Source: Oscillospiraceae bacterium (GTDB lineage: Bacteria; Bacillota; Clostridia; Oscillospirales; Ruminococcaceae). From it: a DNA stretch of 9,982 bases. Under the pieces are notes generated by a model. The model saw only the letters and a program-made list of their open reading frames with translations. It did no database searches and was not told the DNA's origin. Both the position numbers and the translations under genes were made by a program. Shown here one piece after another: positions 7,586 through 9,982 of the stretch; the first letter of the stretch is position 1; every line of letters starts with the position of its first letter. The stretch is taken from NCBI GenBank assembly GCA_900757485.1, contig CAAEOA010000318.1, forward strand, positions 1 to 9,982, given 5' to 3'.

Positions 7586-9076
7586 ATGAGAAAACGGACA
7601 GCACTTTTTCTGGTTATGGTGCTACTGTTCTGCTTTGGTACCACAGTATCCGCTTCGGATGTAGGTAATTCCTATTTATACTCCAATACCAATGAGGGGA
7701 TTATGGATGTGTATGCGCCACAGGCCTATTTGCCTCAGAAGATTTATGATGCCGACGCGCTTTCGGTTGAGTTGAAGCAACCCGAAGATTTGGTGTTGTC
7801 CGGAGACGGGGGCTTTTATCTCTGTGATACCGGCGCCAATGCGGTGTACCGGTTTGACGCCTCATTTCAGCTGCTGCAGACCATCAATTCCTTTGCAAAC
7901 GGGCAGAAATCCGACAGCTTTAACAAGCCTACCGGGGTTTGTGTAAACAGCGAAGGGGATTTGTTTGTTGCTGATGGAGGAAATCAACGAGTTGTAGTGC
8001 TGGATAAAAAAGGTGTGCTCATTAAAATCATCGATAACCCGCAGGCAGACTCCAATATTTTATCCCAGAGTTTTGTCTTTGTGCCGCAGAAGTTGGCGGT
8101 GGATGATTCTAATCGTTTATTTGTACTTTGTAAAGATGTCTATGAGGGAATCTTACAATTTTCCGAATCGGGTAGTTTCATTGGATATATCGGCAGCAAT
8201 ACAGTGGTGCCGAGCGCAATTGAAGTGCTTTGGAAACGAATCATGAGCCAAGAACAGAAAAGCAAGATTGCAGATTTTGTTCCGGTAGAATACACCAATA
8301 TTTCATTGGATCATCAGTCCTTTCTTTATGCAGTCACCTCGGTTAAAAACGTAGATTCGCCGATTCGCCGGCTTAACCCGTCGGGAAATGATGTGTTGGT
8401 ACGCAGCCCGATTAACGGTACGAAAAAAGTGGTGGGCGATGAATTGTATGTTTCATACAGCAATCTTGACAGCGTTACCACCGGTCCGTCCTCTTTTGTG
8501 GATATCACCTCGGACAGCTACGGAAACTATTATGCATTGGATGGAAAACGGGGCAGAGTTTTTGCTTACGATGTTGACGGAAATCTGCTATATGCCTTCG
8601 GTGCACTGGGCACCGGACAAAAAGGTGCTCTGGAATCCCCTTCTGCTATTTTATGTGATCAGGATTGTTTGTACATCGTTGATCGTACTTTGTGTCAAGT
8701 GATCCGATTCGAACCCACCGACTATGCATTGCTGATTCGTTCAGCGATGGAAGCATATTATCAACAGGAGTACGAACAATCGGTTGATTTATGGCAACAA
8801 GTGCTGACAAAAAATAGTTATTTTGACTTAGCTTATGTTAAGGCGGGCTGGGGACTTTATCGTCTGGGACGATATGAGGAAGCGATGGAGAGCTTTAAAG
8901 TGGCTAATGCGAAGTCCGGCTATTCCAAGGCTTATGAACAGTATTCTGCCGCATGGCTGGATGAACATTTCACCGCAGTGGCACTGGCAGTAATCAGCGG
9001 AGTGATTCTGCTGGTAATTATCATTGTCTTGATTTATCAATATCGACGAAACAAACGTCCATATTCCGCCGGATAA
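7586..9076 (+). CDS. Secreted NHL beta-propeller/TPR protein with a C-terminal membrane anchor
   Basis: ATG 7586 follows GAAAGGTGG (7572-7580) and opens a signal peptide cleaved near VSA (residue 23); the in-frame GTG at 7544 has neither feature. In the 496-residue product NHL-type blades are visible at about 66-103 (QPEDLVLSGDGGFYLCDTG), 114-150 (KPTGVCVNSEGDLFVADGG), 167-203, 303-342 (DITSDSYGNYYALDG) and 351-377 (SPSAILCDQDCLYIVDR). A region at about 204-262 interrupts the blade pattern and contains a short helical segment (AIEVLWKRIMSQEQKSKI). Residues about 383-455 are two TPR-like helix pairs (AYYQQEYEQSVDLWQQVL; GLYRLGRYEEAMESFKVA). A helix at 462-486 ends in QYRRNKR, so propeller and TPR face outside. 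Enzymatic residues are not evident. Propellers and TPRs are both protein-binding or glycan-binding scaffolds, so an assembly or docking role beside the importer is plausible but inferred. Confidence 0.87.
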   Translation: MRKRTALFLVMVLLFCFGTTVSASDVGNSYLYSNTNEGIMDVYAPQAYLPQKIYDADALSVELKQPEDLVLSGDGGFYLCDTGANAVYRFDASFQLLQTINSFANGQKSDSFNKPTGVCVNSEGDLFVADGGNQRVVVLDKKGVLIKIIDNPQADSNILSQSFVFVPQKLAVDDSNRLFVLCKDVYEGILQFSESGSFIGYIGSNTVVPSAIEVLWKRIMSQEQKSKIADFVPVEYTNISLDHQSFLYAVTSVKNVDSPIRRLNPSGNDVLVRSPINGTKKVVGDELYVSYSNLDSVTTGPSSFVDITSDSYGNYYALDGKRGRVFAYDVDGNLLYAFGALGTGQKGALESPSAILCDQDCLYIVDRTLCQVIRFEPTDYALLIRSAMEAYYQQEYEQSVDLWQQVLTKNSYFDLAYVKAGWGLYRLGRYEEAMESFKVANAKSGYSKAYEQYSAAWLDEHFTAVALAVISGVILLVIIIVLIYQYRRNKRPYSAG

Positions 9077-9100
9077 ACGGCGACTTTTCAAACCAGCACG

Positions 9101-9118
9101 GAAGGAGAGCTCCTCTTG
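9101..9118 (+). promoter_or_regulatory. Ribosome binding site and TTG start of the YIP1 gene, partly self-complementary
   Basis: GAAGGAGAG (9101-9109) is a strong Shine-Dalgarno sequence placed 6 bases before TTG at 9116. The next in-frame ATG (9128) is about 18 bases away, too far, so TTG is chosen. AGGA (9103-9106) can pair with TCCT (9111-9114) around a four-base loop, which could hide part of the site. The stem is short and its effect uncertain. Confidence 0.6.
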
Positions 9119-9721
9119 AAATTTGCCATGTATGTTCTGCGCCATCCCATTGACGCTTTTTGGGAGATGCGCTTTGAAAAAAAAGGCAGCGTCAAGGTAG
9201 GCTGTGTACTGTTACTGATTACTCTTGCAGCTATGGTGTTTAATCGGCAGGCACGCGGATTTATCTTTAACAATAACTATAATGTACCGTTGGATATGCT
9301 ATATCAGATCGAGATTTTGGTATTGCCGGTATTGTTGTTTTGCATCTCCAACTGGGCGATTACGACTTTAATGGATGGAAAAGGAAACTTTCGAGATATC
9401 TTTTTGGTGGTCTGTTATTCGCTGATTCCTTTTATTTTGTTCAATTTTATCTCCCCGTTACTGTCCAATCGGCTGTCACTCAATGATTCTGCTTATTTAA
9501 TGATATTTGATGCGATCGGATATGTTTGGAGTGGGCTGATGATCTTTATCGGGATTAAAGTCATTCATGAGTATTCCATGGGTAAAATGGTTGCCACGCT
9601 GTTTTTGACTGCGGCTGCCGCTGCTATCATCATATTTATCTGTCTGCTTTTTTTCAGCCTGTTGCAGGAGCTTGGAAGTTTTGCATATTCCATATATCGT
9701 GAATTTTCATTGCGACTCTGA
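9116..9721 (+). CDS. YIP1-family integral membrane protein
   Basis: The 201-residue protein starts at TTG. The leader MKFAMYVLRHPIDAFWEMRF is amphipathic, with a HPxDxFWxM pattern that I associate with this subgroup. Five predicted helices lie at about 25-45, 62-82, 95-116, 128-149 and 158-183. NWAITTLMDGKGNFRDIF (79-96), followed by YSLIPF, is the characteristic conserved stretch of bacterial YIP1 domains. The fold is known by name from eukaryotic Rab-interacting proteins, but bacterial members have no settled function. Here it lies 39 bases behind the NHL/TPR gene and 48 (ATG) or at most 60 bases before a lipoprotein gene, in the importer operon. A role in organising or stabilising the membrane part of that complex is my inference. 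Family assignment rests on motif and topology recall, not on a search. Confidence 0.75.
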   Translation: MKFAMYVLRHPIDAFWEMRFEKKGSVKVGCVLLLITLAAMVFNRQARGFIFNNNYNVPLDMLYQIEILVLPVLLFCISNWAITTLMDGKGNFRDIFLVVCYSLIPFILFNFISPLLSNRLSLNDSAYLMIFDAIGYVWSGLMIFIGIKVIHEYSMGKMVATLFLTAAAAAIIIFICLLFFSLLQELGSFAYSIYREFSLRL

Positions 9722-9746
9722 CGGAGGCTGTCAGTTTCTTATTTTT
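9718..9746 (+). terminator. Short hairpin over the YIP1 stop codon, with U-rich tail (possible attenuator)
   Basis: CTGACGG (9718-9724) pairs with CTGTCAG (9728-9734), seven pairs including one G-U, around a three-base AGG loop. It is followed by TTTCTTATTTTT. The YIP1 stop TGA (9719-9721) is inside the stem. The stem is short and the U-tract interrupted, so full termination is unlikely. Reduced transcription of the following lipoprotein gene is possible. Confidence 0.4.
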
Positions 9747-9757
9747 CCAAGGAAAGG

Positions 9758-9982
9758 ATGACAATTGTCGTGAAAAAATCCGTCTTAGCGCTGATTCTTG
9801 TCGTTGCCTTCTTTTGCTGTTTGTTAGGCGGGTGCGGTGGTGGAACAGGTCTTTTGGATAAAATGTATACCGGTACAGAATGGACGAACGCAGTAGAGCC
9901 CGGCAGTAATCAGCCGGTGTTAAAAAACAGTCGTTTTTCGCTTTATCTGGATGCAGGAATGGTGGTTCGGTTGGTTGACGTA
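9758..9982 (+). CDS. Lipoprotein, N-terminal part (3' partial; possibly DUF5696-like)
   Basis: An open frame runs from ATG 9758 (or GTG 9770, same frame) to the window end without a stop. From the GTG the product opens MKKSVLALILVVAFFCCLLG and has the lipobox LGGC followed by a Gly-rich GGGTG, so it is an exported lipoprotein. The visible mature part includes MYTGTEWTNAVEPGSNQPV and NSRFSLYLDAGMVVRLVDV, which look like the start of a beta-rich domain. The start is ambiguous. AAGGA at 9749-9753 suits ATG (4-base gap, adding MTIV), while AAGG at 9754-9757 suits GTG (12-base gap) and gives the cleaner KK-initiated signal peptide. The N-S-R-F-x-L-Y-x-D pattern and the position after a YIP1 gene remind me of DUF5696 proteins from comparable clusters. 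That is recall from a fragment and is uncertain. Most of the protein lies outside the window. Confidence 0.7.
   Translation, partial: MTIVVKKSVLALILVVAFFCCLLGGCGGGTGLLDKMYTGTEWTNAVEPGSNQPVLKNSRFSLYLDAGMVVRLVDV

Noticed and set aside
1..9982. CRISPR arrays, tRNA/rRNA genes, insertion sequences or attachment sites
   Set aside because: I saw no repeated spacer-like units, no tRNA cloverleaf, no transposase frame and no flanking inverted repeats. The window is almost fully occupied by ordinary + strand genes.

Overview
The window reads as one co-directional stretch (all genes on the + strand) from a Gram-positive member of the Bacillota, most likely class Clostridia and perhaps Oscillospiraceae/Ruminococcaceae. 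The reasons are moderate base composition, strong AGGAGG-type ribosome binding sites, lipoboxes on substrate-binding proteins, surface proteins that end in a Ser-rich stalk plus a membrane segment and Lys/Arg tail, and use of GTG/TTG starts. The taxonomic placement is inference; no RNA gene or other marker is present to settle it.

Layout: (1) 2-184, the 3' end of a cell-surface protein gene. (2) 217-1194, a secreted beta-rich domain on a Ser-rich stalk with a C-terminal membrane anchor. (3) 1228-2631, a lipoprotein solute-binding protein (SBP) of the sugar-ABC family. (4) 2632-2824, the only sizeable gap, holding a strong hairpin with a U-rich tail and a cre-like near match. (5) 2825-5719, a 964-residue non-lipidated SBP fused behind two carbohydrate-binding-like beta-sandwich units and a long helical linker. 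(6) 5730-6641 and 6643-7539, the two permeases of a carbohydrate ABC importer (MalF-like and MalG-like, each with an EAA loop). (7) 7586-9076, a secreted NHL beta-propeller plus TPR protein tethered by a C-terminal membrane helix. (8) 9116-9721, a five-helix YIP1-family membrane protein with a TTG start. (9) 9758/9770-9982, the start of a further lipoprotein that runs off the window.

How they may work together: the permease pair with its SBP partners is a CUT1-like oligosaccharide importer. No ATPase gene lies in the window, so an ATPase encoded elsewhere (as with MsmX-type shared ATPases in Bacillota) is the likely partner. The unusual part is the accessory set built around the importer: a giant SBP carrying its own duplicated carbohydrate-binding-like modules, a second ordinary SBP, a membrane-tethered propeller/TPR protein facing the outside, a YIP1 membrane protein and a terminal lipoprotein. 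From memory, and not checked here, similar sets (large SBP, two permeases, NHL/TPR protein, YIP1 protein, DUF5696-type protein) recur in Paenibacillus and clostridia without a described function. I regard this as the best candidate in the window for an undescribed system: a multi-component glycan capture and import complex. The substrate cannot be named from the sequence.
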